The position numbers were made by a program, and so were the translations under genes. Below, piece by piece: positions 42,049-50,613 of a stretch of 64,000 nt of DNA (positions within the stretch are counted from its first letter, which is position 1; each line of letters opens with the position of its first letter). This DNA comes from Bacteroidota bacterium (lineage in GTDB: Bacteria; Bacteroidota; Rhodothermia; Rhodothermales; UBA10348). The stretch covers positions 62,001 to 126,000 of the forward strand of contig JAJCYR010000059.1 in NCBI GenBank assembly GCA_029262775.1. The letters run 5' to 3'. The notes beneath the pieces were generated by a model. It ran no database searches and was not told the origin of the DNA. It saw only the letters and a list, made by a program, of their open reading frames with translations.

Positions 42049-45006
42049 TTAGGGCGTGGCTTCTTCTTTGGATACGTCTTCGGGCTCATCGTCGTATGCA
42101 TCCTCGTCATGGGTACCATCATCCTCGCCCACAAACGAATCCAGATCAACAATCTGGTCACCTGCATCGTCATGTTCGGCGACCCGCGCCAGCTCCAGTT
42201 TCAGGAAATGGCCGGTATGGGTCGATGTCTCCGCGAGCGCCTCGGGCGCTCCGCAGAACAGGATGCGCCCCCCACCCGATCCGCCGTCGGGTCCAAGGTC
42301 AATCACATGGTCAGACACCTTCACAACATCCATGTTGTGCTCAATCACAACGACCGTATTTCCCTTGTTTACGAGCGCCTGGAGAACGACCAACAGATGC
42401 CGGATGTCCTCAAAGTGAAGCCCTGTCGTGGGCTCGTCCAGGATATAGAGCGTGGAGCCCGTACCGGGGCGCGAAAGCTCTTTGGACAACTTGACGCGCT
42501 GCGCTTCACCGCCTGACAGCGTGGTGGCCTGCTGGCCGAGGCGGATATAGCCAAGGCCCACCGAATGAAGCGTGCGCAATTTGCGGGCAATGCGCGGAAT
42601 GTGCTCGAAGAAGACGAGGGCATCTTCCACGGTCAAGTTCAGCACTTCGGCAATGGATTTGCCCTTGAACCTGACCTCGAGCGTCTCGGCGTTGTAGCGG
42701 TTTGCACCACACGTCTCGCACTCCACGTAGACATCGGGCAGAAAGTTCATCTCCAGCTTCACGATACCCGCACCCTTGCAGGTCTCGCAGCGACCGCCCT
42801 TGACGTTGAACGAGAACCGGCCGGGCTTGTAGCCGCGGATCTGCGCCTCGGAGAGTTTGGCAAACAGGTCCCGGATGTGCCCGAAAAGCCCCGTATAGGT
42901 AGCCGGATTGGAGCGTGGCGTGCGGCCAATAGGGCTCTGGTCAATGTCAATGACCTTGTCAATGTGCTGCAGGCCATCAAGCTCGTCGAATGGCAGCGCT
43001 ACGGCCTTCGCATTGTAAAAATGTTTGGACAGCGCCGGGTAAAGGGTCTGGTTCACAATCGACGACTTGCCGCTGCCCGATACACCGGTCACGCATGTCA
43101 GTGTGCCGAGAGGAATCTCGAGCGCATCGCCCACAAGGTTGTGCCCCCGGGCACCGGTCATCCTCAGCCGCTTGCCAGTACCCTTGCGACGCACAGCCGG
43201 TACCCGGATGGAACGCTTGCCCTGCAGGTAGGCCGTCGTGAGCGAGATCTGTCCGCCCGTCGAGAGGGGAAGATCGGCGGGAGGGGCCGCGCCAATAATG
43301 CGGCCGCCCAATTCGCCGGCTCCGGGTCCCATGTCGACCACGAAATCGGCCGCCTCAATCATATCGCGGTCGTGCTCGACGACAAGTACGGAGTTTTCCA
43401 GATCACGGAGTTGCTTGAGCGAGTCAATGAGCCGCTCATTATCTCGGGCGTGCAGACCTATGGAGGGCTCATCGAGTACGTAGAGTACGCCCGTAAGCTG
43501 CGTCCCGATCTGGGTAGCGAGGCGAATGCGCTGGCTTTCGCCGCCCGAGAGCGTCCGCGCCGAGCGGTCCAGGCTCAAGTAACCGACGCCTACGCCCACG
43601 AGAAAGTCAAGCCGTTCCCTGATTTCCTTCACGATGGGCCCGCCAATGATATCCTGGCGGCCCGTAAGCTCAAGATCCGCGAACCACGCCTTCAGTCCCG
43701 CAAGATCCATCTGCACGAGCTCGGCGATGTTTTTGCCACCGAGCCGGTACGACAGACTTTCCTTTCGTAATCGCCCGCCGCCACAGCTCGTACACGGCAT
43801 TTCCCGCATGTACGCCTCAGCCCACCTGCGCGACGTGCTCGATGACGTGTTCTCGTACGTATGCTGGATGTGTCCGTTAATGCCCGTAAAACGGTGCTTA
43901 TACGTAACTTTCCGGTCTTTGTAGGCATAGACGATGTCAAATTGGCGGTCGCCCGCGCCCTCGAGCAGCACCGTGCGGGCCTCGTCCGTCAGCTTGCCGA
44001 GCGGGGTATTGAAGTCGAATCCATAGGCATCTGCCACGGCCTTCAGCTGCGAAAACGCCCAGATATCCCGCGGCCCGCCGATCGGTACAATGCCCCCGTC
44101 CGCAATGCTTTTTGCAGGATTGGGAATGATCAGGTCTGGGTCCAATTCGCGCTTCGAGCCCAGCCCGTTGCAATCCGGGCACGCTCCGTAGGGGGAATTG
44201 AACGAAAAGGTGTTCGGCGAAGGGTCATCGTACGAAATCCCGTCTTCCGGGCTGTACAGGTGCCGGCTGAACACCCGATCCTCCTCTGCATCGACCAGAA
44301 AAGCAATCAAAGTCCCGCTACCCATACCGAGGGCCGTTTCCACCGACTGGCTGACCCGGCTGCGGATGCCCTCCTTGATGATAAGGCGATCTACGACAAC
44401 CTCCACATCGTGCACCTTGTAGCGGTCGAGCCTCATCCCCGTCTCGATCATGGTGAGCTCGCCATCGACCCGGACCCGCTCAAAGCCCTGCCGGGCGATC
44501 TGCTCGAAAAGTTCGCGGTAGTGACCCTTGCGTCCCCGGACAACGGGGGCAAGCAGTACCACACGGGAATTTTCAGGGAGCGACAGTATCCCGTCAATAA
44601 TTTCGTCGTCCGATTGTTTACGCATGACGCCGCCCGAGATATGGCTGTGGGGCGTCGATGCACGCGCGTAGATCAGGCGCAGGAAGTCGTAGATTTCCGT
44701 CACGGTGCCCACCGTGGAGCGCGGATTCCGGCTGACTGTTTTCTGCTCGATGGCAATGACGGGACTCAATCCATCGATGAAATCCACATCCGGGCGCTCC
44801 ATCATGCCCAGGAATTGACGGGCATACGCCGACAGACTTTCCATATACCGTCGTTGTCCTTCGGCATAAATCGTGTCGAAAGCCAGGGAGCTTTTTCCAG
44901 ATCCAGAGAGGCCGGTAATTACGACCAGGCAGTTGCGCGGAATGTCGAGATCCACATTGTCCAGATTGTGCTCCCGCGCACCGCGGATGACAATACGGTC
45001 GTTCAT
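42049..45006 (-). CDS. uvrA: excinuclease ABC subunit A
   Basis: 985 residues. The DNA-damage recognition ATPase of nucleotide excision repair. Two ABC modules: Walker A GLSGSGKSSLAF near residue 33 and GVSGSGKSSIVN near 640, signatures LSGGESQRIRLA and LSGGEAQRVKLS, Walker B YVLDEPSIGLH and YILDEPTTGLH. The zinc modules show as CPDCNGLG and GRCETCKGAGIVK with CETCGANRYN. C-terminus is acidic (DDGTHDEDAYDDEPED). ATG overlaps the stop of the iron-sulfur membrane gene (ATGA at 45003-45006). Confidence 0.98.
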   Translation of the reverse strand: MNDRIVIRGAREHNLDNVDLDIPRNCLVVITGLSGSGKSSLAFDTIYAEGQRRYMESLSAYARQFLGMMERPDVDFIDGLSPVIAIEQKTVSRNPRSTVGTVTEIYDFLRLIYARASTPHSHISGGVMRKQSDDEIIDGILSLPENSRVVLLAPVVRGRKGHYRELFEQIARQGFERVRVDGELTMIETGMRLDRYKVHDVEVVVDRLIIKEGIRSRVSQSVETALGMGSGTLIAFLVDAEEDRVFSRHLYSPEDGISYDDPSPNTFSFNSPYGACPDCNGLGSKRELDPDLIIPNPAKSIADGGIVPIGGPRDIWAFSQLKAVADAYGFDFNTPLGKLTDEARTVLLEGAGDRQFDIVYAYKDRKVTYKHRFTGINGHIQHTYENTSSSTSRRWAEAYMREMPCTSCGGGRLRKESLSYRLGGKNIAELVQMDLAGLKAWFADLELTGRQDIIGGPIVKEIRERLDFLVGVGVGYLSLDRSARTLSGGESQRIRLATQIGTQLTGVLYVLDEPSIGLHARDNERLIDSLKQLRDLENSVLVVEHDRDMIEAADFVVDMGPGAGELGGRIIGAAPPADLPLSTGGQISLTTAYLQGKRSIRVPAVRRKGTGKRLRMTGARGHNLVGDALEIPLGTLTCVTGVSGSGKSSIVNQTLYPALSKHFYNAKAVALPFDELDGLQHIDKVIDIDQSPIGRTPRSNPATYTGLFGHIRDLFAKLSEAQIRGYKPGRFSFNVKGGRCETCKGAGIVKLEMNFLPDVYVECETCGANRYNAETLEVRFKGKSIAEVLNLTVEDALVFFEHIPRIARKLRTLHSVGLGYIRLGQQATTLSGGEAQRVKLSKELSRPGTGSTLYILDEPTTGLHFEDIRHLLVVLQALVNKGNTVVVIEHNMDVVKVSDHVIDLGPDGGSGGGRILFCGAPEALAETSTHTGHFLKLELARVAEHDDAGDQIVDLDSFVGEDDGTHDEDAYDDEPEDVSKEEATP

Positions 45007-46004
45007 GCGGTCTCAAGCTGGCCTGCCCCGTTCGACATCCCGGCGCGCCGAAGCGCAATGAGGAGCCACACCGCTACGAGCGCCAGAAGCGCCGTGCGAA
45101 GAACGATTCCGAGCATGTCAGCTCCGCCGAAAGCATCCACAGAGGCGGGCGCGGCAAACCAGTAGTACGTACCGACACTGAGCGCCCCAAGCACGACCGC
45201 CACCACGCGGACCTGCAGATGGAGAACGGCGGACACGACTGCCACTGCGGCACCAAGCAGCACGAGACTCGTCAGACCACCCCCGAAAACACTCGCCGAC
45301 AGCTCTGTGATACCCGCTTCCGGATAATCTGCAGTCAAAAAATAACCGAGAATGATGCCCGGGAAGGCCAGTGAAAAGAGTCCAAAGGGAGTTTTCATCC
45401 AGGCAAATGGACGCGTTTCAGGTGCCACGGCACGCACCGGGTCAATGTCCAGGCACCCTTTTGTACTACACAGATCACACGGTACGCAGCGCGGATTGCG
45501 CACGTGGAGAAGCGGCGACTGTCCGTAAAGTTTTTCAACCGGAAGCACCGGACACAGGGAGTTGCAGAACCCCGCCTTCGAGCGGAAAACCCGTCCAAGG
45601 GCAAACGCAGCCGCCACAATGGCCAAAAGCAGACCAGCAAGCACAGGGCCCTCGGTATTGAGAACGAGGCGCCGACCGGCGATAAGTACAACGAGCAGCA
45701 CCATGCCCACAGCCAGCAGTACATGGAGCGTCTTTCCATGCAATGTGCGTCCACTATTCTGCGCACCGAGTGTATTGGCCGTGGCAATGGGGCACACTCC
45801 CCGCCAGAGACCCGCATTGATCAGAAAGGAAGCGGGGAGCAGGGGTACGACTCCAAACCATGCAAGGCGCAGCGTCCAATCCGGGTACACAACCAGCCCG
45901 GCAATGACAGCAAGCGCCGCGACAAAAGCTGTCACTTGGGCGGCACTCCAGAGACGCTTCTGTGCGGCTGACAGGGGTTTACCGGTTGTCGACCGCTTCA
46001 ACAT
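45003..46004 (-). CDS. membrane protein with ferredoxin-like cysteine clusters
   Basis: 333 residues with about eight membrane helices. After helix 2 a WRGVCPIATANTLG segment, and then FCNSLCPVLPVEKLYG followed by NPRCVPCDLCSTKGCLDIDP. The last gives C-x2-C-x2-C-x4-C, a near-ferredoxin 4Fe-4S pattern on the cytoplasmic or outer side; the organisation recalls NapH/NosR/YccM-type membrane electron carriers. The first cluster is a C-x3-C pair. It probably passes electrons between a quinone pool and an unknown partner. Located between rpoZ (34-base gap) and uvrA (ATGA overlap), an odd place for such a protein. Confidence 0.75.
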   Translation of the reverse strand: MLKRSTTGKPLSAAQKRLWSAAQVTAFVAALAVIAGLVVYPDWTLRLAWFGVVPLLPASFLINAGLWRGVCPIATANTLGAQNSGRTLHGKTLHVLLAVGMVLLVVLIAGRRLVLNTEGPVLAGLLLAIVAAAFALGRVFRSKAGFCNSLCPVLPVEKLYGQSPLLHVRNPRCVPCDLCSTKGCLDIDPVRAVAPETRPFAWMKTPFGLFSLAFPGIILGYFLTADYPEAGITELSASVFGGGLTSLVLLGAAVAVVSAVLHLQVRVVAVVLGALSVGTYYWFAAPASVDAFGGADMLGIVLRTALLALVAVWLLIALRRAGMSNGAGQLETA

Positions 46005-46038
46005 GAGGCTTCCATTTATCTGGGCCCGTCAGCGAGCC

Positions 46039-46341
46039 CTATATATCCTGTTCTTTTGACGAGTCCCTGTAATAGACATCCCCGTCGAGCAACTCGTGAA
46101 TGGCCACTTCCGACGGTTCGGCCCGCACTTCGTACGCGAGACTCACGCGCGCCTGCTCTTCCTGGAAGCGCGGATCTTCGAGTTCCTGTTCGAACCCTTC
46201 GAAATAGGCCAACTTCTCGTCGAGCTCCGCCTTTTCCTGTGTAGCGACCTGCCGGGAGCGCTTGGACAGCACGGTCAGGCTCTCGTAAATGTTACCCGTG
46301 AACGCCGCAATCGCGTCCATGTCAATCGGTTTGATAGCCAT
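46039..46341 (-). CDS. rpoZ: RNA polymerase omega subunit
   Basis: 100 residues. The helix NIYESLTVLSKRSRQVATQEKAEL corresponds to the conserved omega core (NxYExxxVxxKRAxQ) and PSEVAIHELLDGDVYYR to the C-terminal extension found in Bacteroidota/Rhodothermota omega proteins, shorter than or different from E. coli RpoZ. It helps fold and assemble the beta-prime subunit. It diverges from the Ig-like lipoprotein gene (157-base gap) and starts the series with the iron-sulfur membrane gene and uvrA. Confidence 0.85.
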   Translation of the reverse strand: MAIKPIDMDAIAAFTGNIYESLTVLSKRSRQVATQEKAELDEKLAYFEGFEQELEDPRFQEEQARVSLAYEVRAEPSEVAIHELLDGDVYYRDSSKEQDI

Positions 46342-46498
46342 AGCTCGTATTCAAAAGTGTGAGGACCTGCTTAATCGCCGCGAACGCGTCATCTGTTTCC
46401 AACTTAACGTGATCTTGACACGCATTCAAGGCGCGCGTGCGTCCTTAAGCGTGTTCATGGACGGTCGATACCCCGGATATAAGCATACCGACATCGCC

Positions 46499-48010
46499 AT
46501 GCCCCGATCGTACGCATCGCATTACTTCCTGTTGCCGCTCCTCGTCGCCCTTTTTTTTACGGCTGGATGCGACGCATTCAAGCCGGACGACGAAACGGAG
46601 ACCGGGGGATTCGTTTCGCTCTCCGGCCAGGTCCTGAACGCCACGACCTCCGAGCCCATTGCCGGCGCGTTTGTGCGCATCCTGCCGATTGACCTGCTTG
46701 TTGAAACCACTTCCGACGGCCTATACGACGCTGTGGTCGAAATTGACAGCACCATGGATTTGTCCATCCGTGCTACGAAGGACGGATTTTCAGAGGCGTC
46801 CACACAGATTTTGGCACTCGCCGAGCGGACCATCACCGTTCCCAACCTGTCGCTCACCCCAACGGCCGACGCGCCCCGCGAGTCGGGCCGCGCGGCCAAC
46901 ATGCTGCTTCTCAGCCAGACGGCATCGGTCATTGGCGTGCGCGAAAGCGGATCGGAGGAAGTGGCCACGCTGACATTTCAGCTGGCCGACTCGGTGGGCC
47001 GTCCCGTCATTCTGAACCGGTCGAGCCGTATTCGCTTCTCCTTCGGCGTCCACCCAGGAGGCGGCGAGGAAATTGCCCCTCTCGAGGCGCAGACGAACGA
47101 TCAGGGCCAGGTCGATGTCACGCTCTCGAGCGGTACCCGGGCCGGCGTCGTGCAGGTCATTGCTGAGACCGATGTGGCCGGACGAACGGTCCGGTCGCAG
47201 CCCATTGCACTCACCATTCATGGCGGCCATCCAGATTCGGCGCACTTCTCGCTCGGCCCCGTCCGCCGCAACTTTCCCGGACTGAACGCTGTCGGGCTGA
47301 CCAACGAAATCACCGTCATCGTGGGCGACAAATTCTCCAATCCGGTCCGGCCGGGGACGTCCATCAATTTCAATTCCACCCATGGCATAATTGGCGGCTC
47401 GACGCTGACCGATGCAGACGGTCGCGGCTCGGTAAATCTGACGAGTGCCAATCCTCTGCCGCCGGACGGTATTGCCCATATTACGGCCGTCACGGCCGAC
47501 GATCAGCAGAATACGGTGACGTCCACGACGCCGGTGGTCTTTTCGGGAACACCAGACGTGCAGATTTCACCCCCGCTTGCCCGCGTCAACCAGGCCTACA
47601 CCATGACCATTACTGATGTCAATGGAAATCCGCTCGTAGCCGGCACATCGGTCTCTGTGGTCGCGGAAGGAACCGCCGTCAAGGCGACGGGAAATGTTGA
47701 TTTTCAGATTCCTGAAACAACGTTTTCTGGTGGCATGAACTTCGAGCATGTGGTGCGACGTGAGGGAACGACCCGGTTCAAGTTCTTCGTCGTAGAGGAT
47801 GTCGACCCGGATGCGCCAGCCATCCCGGCCGTCAGTTCCATTACCATCACGCTCGATGGTGAGAACGGGTCCCTGGAAATCGTGCTGCTGCCCGATCCGA
47901 ACAGTGCGCCGCGGGTTGTTACGCACGGTCCAGGTCGCGCCGTCAGCGAACGGATCGACAACGGCTACCGCTTTTCAATCGTACCCAGTATCTTCGATAG
48001 GAGGAATTAA
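46499..48010 (+). CDS. lipoprotein with carboxypeptidase-regulatory and Ig-like (Big-1) domains
   Basis: 503 residues from the ATG at 46499, which begins a lipoprotein signal (FLLPLLVALFFTAGCDAF, Cys near residue 22); the upstream ATG at 46289 was rejected. Residues ~40-125 form a CarboxypepD_reg-like domain (LSGQVLNATTSEPIAGAFVR). Residues ~160-400 hold two Big-1/invasin-type repeats (LNRSSRIRFSFGVHPGG, VGDKFSNPVRPGTSINFNST), followed by a third Ig-like domain. Likely outer-membrane anchored and surface exposed. Same strand as plsC, 19-base gap. Confidence 0.8.
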   Translation: MPRSYASHYFLLPLLVALFFTAGCDAFKPDDETETGGFVSLSGQVLNATTSEPIAGAFVRILPIDLLVETTSDGLYDAVVEIDSTMDLSIRATKDGFSEASTQILALAERTITVPNLSLTPTADAPRESGRAANMLLLSQTASVIGVRESGSEEVATLTFQLADSVGRPVILNRSSRIRFSFGVHPGGGEEIAPLEAQTNDQGQVDVTLSSGTRAGVVQVIAETDVAGRTVRSQPIALTIHGGHPDSAHFSLGPVRRNFPGLNAVGLTNEITVIVGDKFSNPVRPGTSINFNSTHGIIGGSTLTDADGRGSVNLTSANPLPPDGIAHITAVTADDQQNTVTSTTPVVFSGTPDVQISPPLARVNQAYTMTITDVNGNPLVAGTSVSVVAEGTAVKATGNVDFQIPETTFSGGMNFEHVVRREGTTRFKFFVVEDVDPDAPAIPAVSSITITLDGENGSLEIVLLPDPNSAPRVVTHGPGRAVSERIDNGYRFSIVPSIFDRRN

Positions 48011-48019
48011 CTGAGCTAC

Positions 48020-48024
48020 GGAGG
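48020..48024 (+). promoter_or_regulatory. Shine-Dalgarno for plsC (GTG start)
   Basis: GGAGG lies five bases before the GTG at 48030. Such sites are scarce in this window, and it fixes the GTG start. Confidence 0.8.
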
Positions 48025-48029
48025 TCACT

Positions 48030-48818
48030 GTGGTTGTACTGCGCTCCATCTGGGGCTGGGTGTCCATTTCACTGCTCATTCTCGTCTGGGTGCCCATCAT
48101 GTGGGTCACCGGCCTCTTCGATAGGGACGAGTGGAGCTATCCCACGGGTCGCCAGTTCCGGCGCCTCGGGTGGATGATGGTCGCCGCGAACCCGATGTGG
48201 CGGGTGACCATCACGGGGACGTATCCGGAGAATATCCGCAACCCGTATATCGTCGTCTGCAACCATCAGTCGTTTGCAGATATTCCCGTGGTGAGCCGGC
48301 TGCCATGGGACATGAAATGGGTGGGCAAAGCCGAGATGTTCCAGCTTCCCGTGCTGGGTTGGCTCATGCACAAGGCCAAAGACATCGCCGTTGACCGGGC
48401 TGACCGGCGCAGTCGCGCGGCCGTCATGATAGAGGTTGCCAAGCGCATTCGGGGCCACATGAGCGTCATGATCATGCCCGAGGGTACACGCTCGCCCGAC
48501 GGCCGCGTGCTCCCGTTCAACGACGGCGCGTTCAAACTGGCAATTAAACTGGGCGTCCCCGTGCTGCCCATTGCGCTCGACGGCACGTTTGACATGCTTC
48601 CGCGGGACGGATGGAAGTTTGGCCCGCCACGCACCGTTCGCCTCCACGTTTTTGATCCCGTCGACACATCGACCTGGGACGACGGCGTTGCCCTGACCAA
48701 CCATGTTCGCGGCATGATCGTGGGGCAGATCGCCGCCTGGCGCGGCGTACCCGAAGCAGAAGTAGACGCTACCTCGAAGGCCGTTGAAAAAACAGTGGAC
48801 CTTCCAGAAGCGTGTTGA
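48030..48818 (+). CDS. plsC: 1-acyl-sn-glycerol-3-phosphate acyltransferase
   Basis: 262 residues from the GTG at 48030. Adds the second acyl chain to lysophosphatidic acid in phospholipid synthesis at the inner membrane. N-terminal membrane helix (SISLLILVWVPIMWVTGLF), catalytic motif VVCNHQSFADIP (H-x4-D) and the phosphate-binding MIMPEGTRSPDGR are present, with LPFNDGAFKLAIKLGVPVLP. The C-terminal ~10 residues and the stop codon lie in the left arm of a MITE-like inverted-repeat element beginning at 48807, so insertion may have changed the tail. Confidence 0.95.
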   Translation: MVVLRSIWGWVSISLLILVWVPIMWVTGLFDRDEWSYPTGRQFRRLGWMMVAANPMWRVTITGTYPENIRNPYIVVCNHQSFADIPVVSRLPWDMKWVGKAEMFQLPVLGWLMHKAKDIAVDRADRRSRAAVMIEVAKRIRGHMSVMIMPEGTRSPDGRVLPFNDGAFKLAIKLGVPVLPIALDGTFDMLPRDGWKFGPPRTVRLHVFDPVDTSTWDDGVALTNHVRGMIVGQIAAWRGVPEAEVDATSKAVEKTVDLPEAC

Positions 48819-48985
48819 AGAACCAGCGTGCACCAAGATGCGAGCGCCGGAATGACAGATGCAAGGCGTCCCGACGCCGAATAGCAGTGCGTTCTGCGCC
48901 GGTACCGGCGCAAGAAGGAGGGACAACGCAGTAGATGGCGTTTCGCCGCCGCAGAAGGGTGTGTGATGGTTTTTCAACACGCTTC
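48807..48985. mobile_element. MITE-like element with inverted terminal repeats
   Basis: Arms GAAGCGTGTTGAA (48807-48819) and its exact complement (48973-48985) bound ~180 bases without a coding frame that resembles a protein; similarity of the arms continues inward with mismatches (GAACCAG / AAACCAT). An 18-base perfect palindrome (TGCGCCGGTACCGGCGCA, 48895-48912) sits near the middle. The right arm recurs at 14359. These features fit a small non-autonomous element or a structured dispersed repeat. No target-site duplication could be confirmed. Confidence 0.5.
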
Positions 48986-48994
48986 CAGGTCAGG

Positions 48995-49023
48995 TTGTAA
49001 AAAGTCACGGGTCGCCGTAAACT
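48995..49023 (+). promoter_or_regulatory. candidate promoter of tRNA-Gln
   Basis: TTGTAA (48995-49000), 17 bases, TAAACT (49018-49023), 12 bases upstream of the tRNA. It matches a sigma-70-like -35/-10 pair with normal spacing; not confirmed. Confidence 0.45.
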
Positions 49024-49035
49024 ACGCGTCTACGC

Positions 49036-49108
49036 TGCCCCATAGCTCAATTGGCAGAGCGTCGGATTCTGGTTCCGGAGGTTCAAGGTTCGACTCCTTG
49101 TGGGGCAA
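49036..49108 (+). tRNA. tRNA-Gln (anticodon CUG)
   Basis: 73 bases fold as a cloverleaf: acceptor TGCCCCA/TGGGGCA with the U1-A72 pair typical of tRNA-Gln, D-stem GCTC/GAGC, anticodon stem TCGGA/TCCGG with loop TTCTGGT (anticodon CTG at 34-36), T-stem CAAGG/CCTTG with loop TTCGACT. The CCA end is not encoded. Followed immediately by a strong terminator. Confidence 0.95.
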
Positions 49109-49112
49109 CACG

Positions 49113-49152
49113 ACGCCTCCTGACAGCCCTCGCCGTCAGGAGGCGTTTTTTT
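49113..49152 (+). terminator. rho-independent terminator of tRNA-Gln
   Basis: A perfect 12-bp stem (ACGCCTCCTGAC) with a 10-base loop and seven T. It sits five bases behind the tRNA. No A-run on the other side, so it mainly serves the + strand. Confidence 0.93.
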
Positions 49153-49163
49153 GTCTACCCGGT

Positions 49164-50594
49164 CTACCCGGACTCGGGCCCATCCACTTCCTTGAGCCCG
49201 TCGAGCACGAACGGCATCAGTTCCGAAACGGTCGGGTGCACGAGCACAACCTGGCGGTAGTTGCGGCAGGCAACCCCGCTGTGCATGATGGCGGCGAACA
49301 TGTTGATGATTTCATCGCCACCGGGGCCAAGGACGCTCGCTCCGAGAATGAGATCGGTCTCGGCATCGACCAGGAGTTTCGCAAACCCCTGTGTCTCACT
49401 CATTTCCTTGGCCCGGCTGATTTTGCCCATGGGGCGAGTGGCCTTCAGGACGCGGTGCCCGGCAGCCAGCGCCTCCCGCTCGGTGAGGCCCACACGGCCG
49501 AGCGGTGGATCGGTGAAGAGGGCGTAGATGGGATTGCGGAGCGATACGGTCCGCGTGCCACCGAAGAGGCAATCGAGCGCAATTTCCGCATCGTTCACTG
49601 CCGTGTGGGTGAACGCCCCCTCTCCGTTCACATCGCCGAGGGCAAATACGCCCGGTTCGCCCGTGCGGCAATGGTCATCGATCTGGATGAATCCGCGCGC
49701 GTTCGCGCCGACGGCCGTGTTTTCAAGTGAGAGCCGGTCCGAATTCGGCGTGCGGCCTGCCGCAACGAGCAGGTGGGTGCCCTCAATCCGGCCGTGGTTG
49801 GTATCGAGGGCAATGCCGCCCGTGTCGGTCGCAGCGACCCGGGACGTCTCGGTACCCGTCAGAATGGTGACCCCTTCTCCTGCCAGGATATCGTGGAGCG
49901 CTGCCGACACATCCTCGTCTTCCTGCGGCATAATCCGTTCCGAGCGCTGCACGAGGGTGACTTCCGATCCGAACCGGCGGTAGATCTGCGAGAACTCGGC
50001 GCCGATGTAGCCACCGCCGAGTATTACGAGGCGTTGGGGCAGCTCCTCCAGATCGAGCAGGCCGGCGCTGTCAAGCCACGGCACGGTGTCCAGACCCTCA
50101 ATGGGCGGCGCCGACGGCCGCGTGCCCGTGTTGATGAAAATGGTCTCGCCCTGGATCCTGGTGGCCGCGCCTACACCTGCAGCCGCGCCTACACCTGCAC
50201 CCGGCGCCCCTTCTTCAGGCTCGACCTCGATCACACGGCCACTGGCGAAACGGCCCCATCCCCGGAAGAGCGTCACGTTCTTTGTCGACTCCATCCACCT
50301 GCTCAGGCCGGTCGTGGATCCGTTCCGGATGCCGTTCATCCGCTCGCGGATGCGGGCATAGTCAATTTCGATGCCGGACGTGCGAAATCCGAACTCCTCG
50401 CCGCGCCGGGCCATATGAATGGCACGCGCCGATGCCACGAGCGTCTTGGTCGGCGTGCAGCCATAGTTGACACAGGAGCCACCCACACGCCCGCCCTCGA
50501 TCACGGCAATGGATTTTCCGGTTGGAATGAGTTTTCCCAGCAGCGTGCCCAGTGCCTGGCCCGTGCCGACGATGACGTAGTCGTATGATGTCAT
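49164..50594 (-). CDS. FAD-dependent pyridine nucleotide-disulfide oxidoreductase (MerA/Lpd-like)
   Basis: 476 residues from the ATG at 50594 (MTSYDYVIVGTGQALGTL). FAD-binding GxGxxx at the N-terminus, redox-active pair in GGSCVNYGCTPTK, NAD-binding VILGGGYIGAEFSQI, second FAD motif FALGDVNGEG and the C-terminal active-site HPTVSE are all present. There is no heavy-metal domain or C-terminal Cys pair, so it is not a mercuric reductase proper; relatives are named FAD-containing oxidoreductase. Two 18-base repeats (50164-50199) encode an Ala/Gly/Val-rich insert. It ends the heme operon, 19 bases after hemH. Confidence 0.9.
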   Translation of the reverse strand: MTSYDYVIVGTGQALGTLLGKLIPTGKSIAVIEGGRVGGSCVNYGCTPTKTLVASARAIHMARRGEEFGFRTSGIEIDYARIRERMNGIRNGSTTGLSRWMESTKNVTLFRGWGRFASGRVIEVEPEEGAPGAGVGAAAGVGAATRIQGETIFINTGTRPSAPPIEGLDTVPWLDSAGLLDLEELPQRLVILGGGYIGAEFSQIYRRFGSEVTLVQRSERIMPQEDEDVSAALHDILAGEGVTILTGTETSRVAATDTGGIALDTNHGRIEGTHLLVAAGRTPNSDRLSLENTAVGANARGFIQIDDHCRTGEPGVFALGDVNGEGAFTHTAVNDAEIALDCLFGGTRTVSLRNPIYALFTDPPLGRVGLTEREALAAGHRVLKATRPMGKISRAKEMSETQGFAKLLVDAETDLILGASVLGPGGDEIINMFAAIMHSGVACRNYRQVVLVHPTVSELMPFVLDGLKEVDGPESG

Positions 50595-50613
50595 ATGTAT
50601 CCTTTTTGGAACG

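Noticed and set aside
42565-45165. Two plus-strand frames above 400 codons
   Set aside because: Antisense to uvrA; uvrA is complete and well conserved.
48769-49008. 79-codon minus-strand frame over the intergenic region
   Set aside because: It reads through the inverted-repeat element; the WKRVEKPSHT peptide shared with the 14.36 kb region is a translation of the repeat, not a protein family.
49164-50594. Mercuric reductase
   Set aside because: No heavy-metal domain and no C-terminal Cys pair; only the general disulfide reductase fold is supported.
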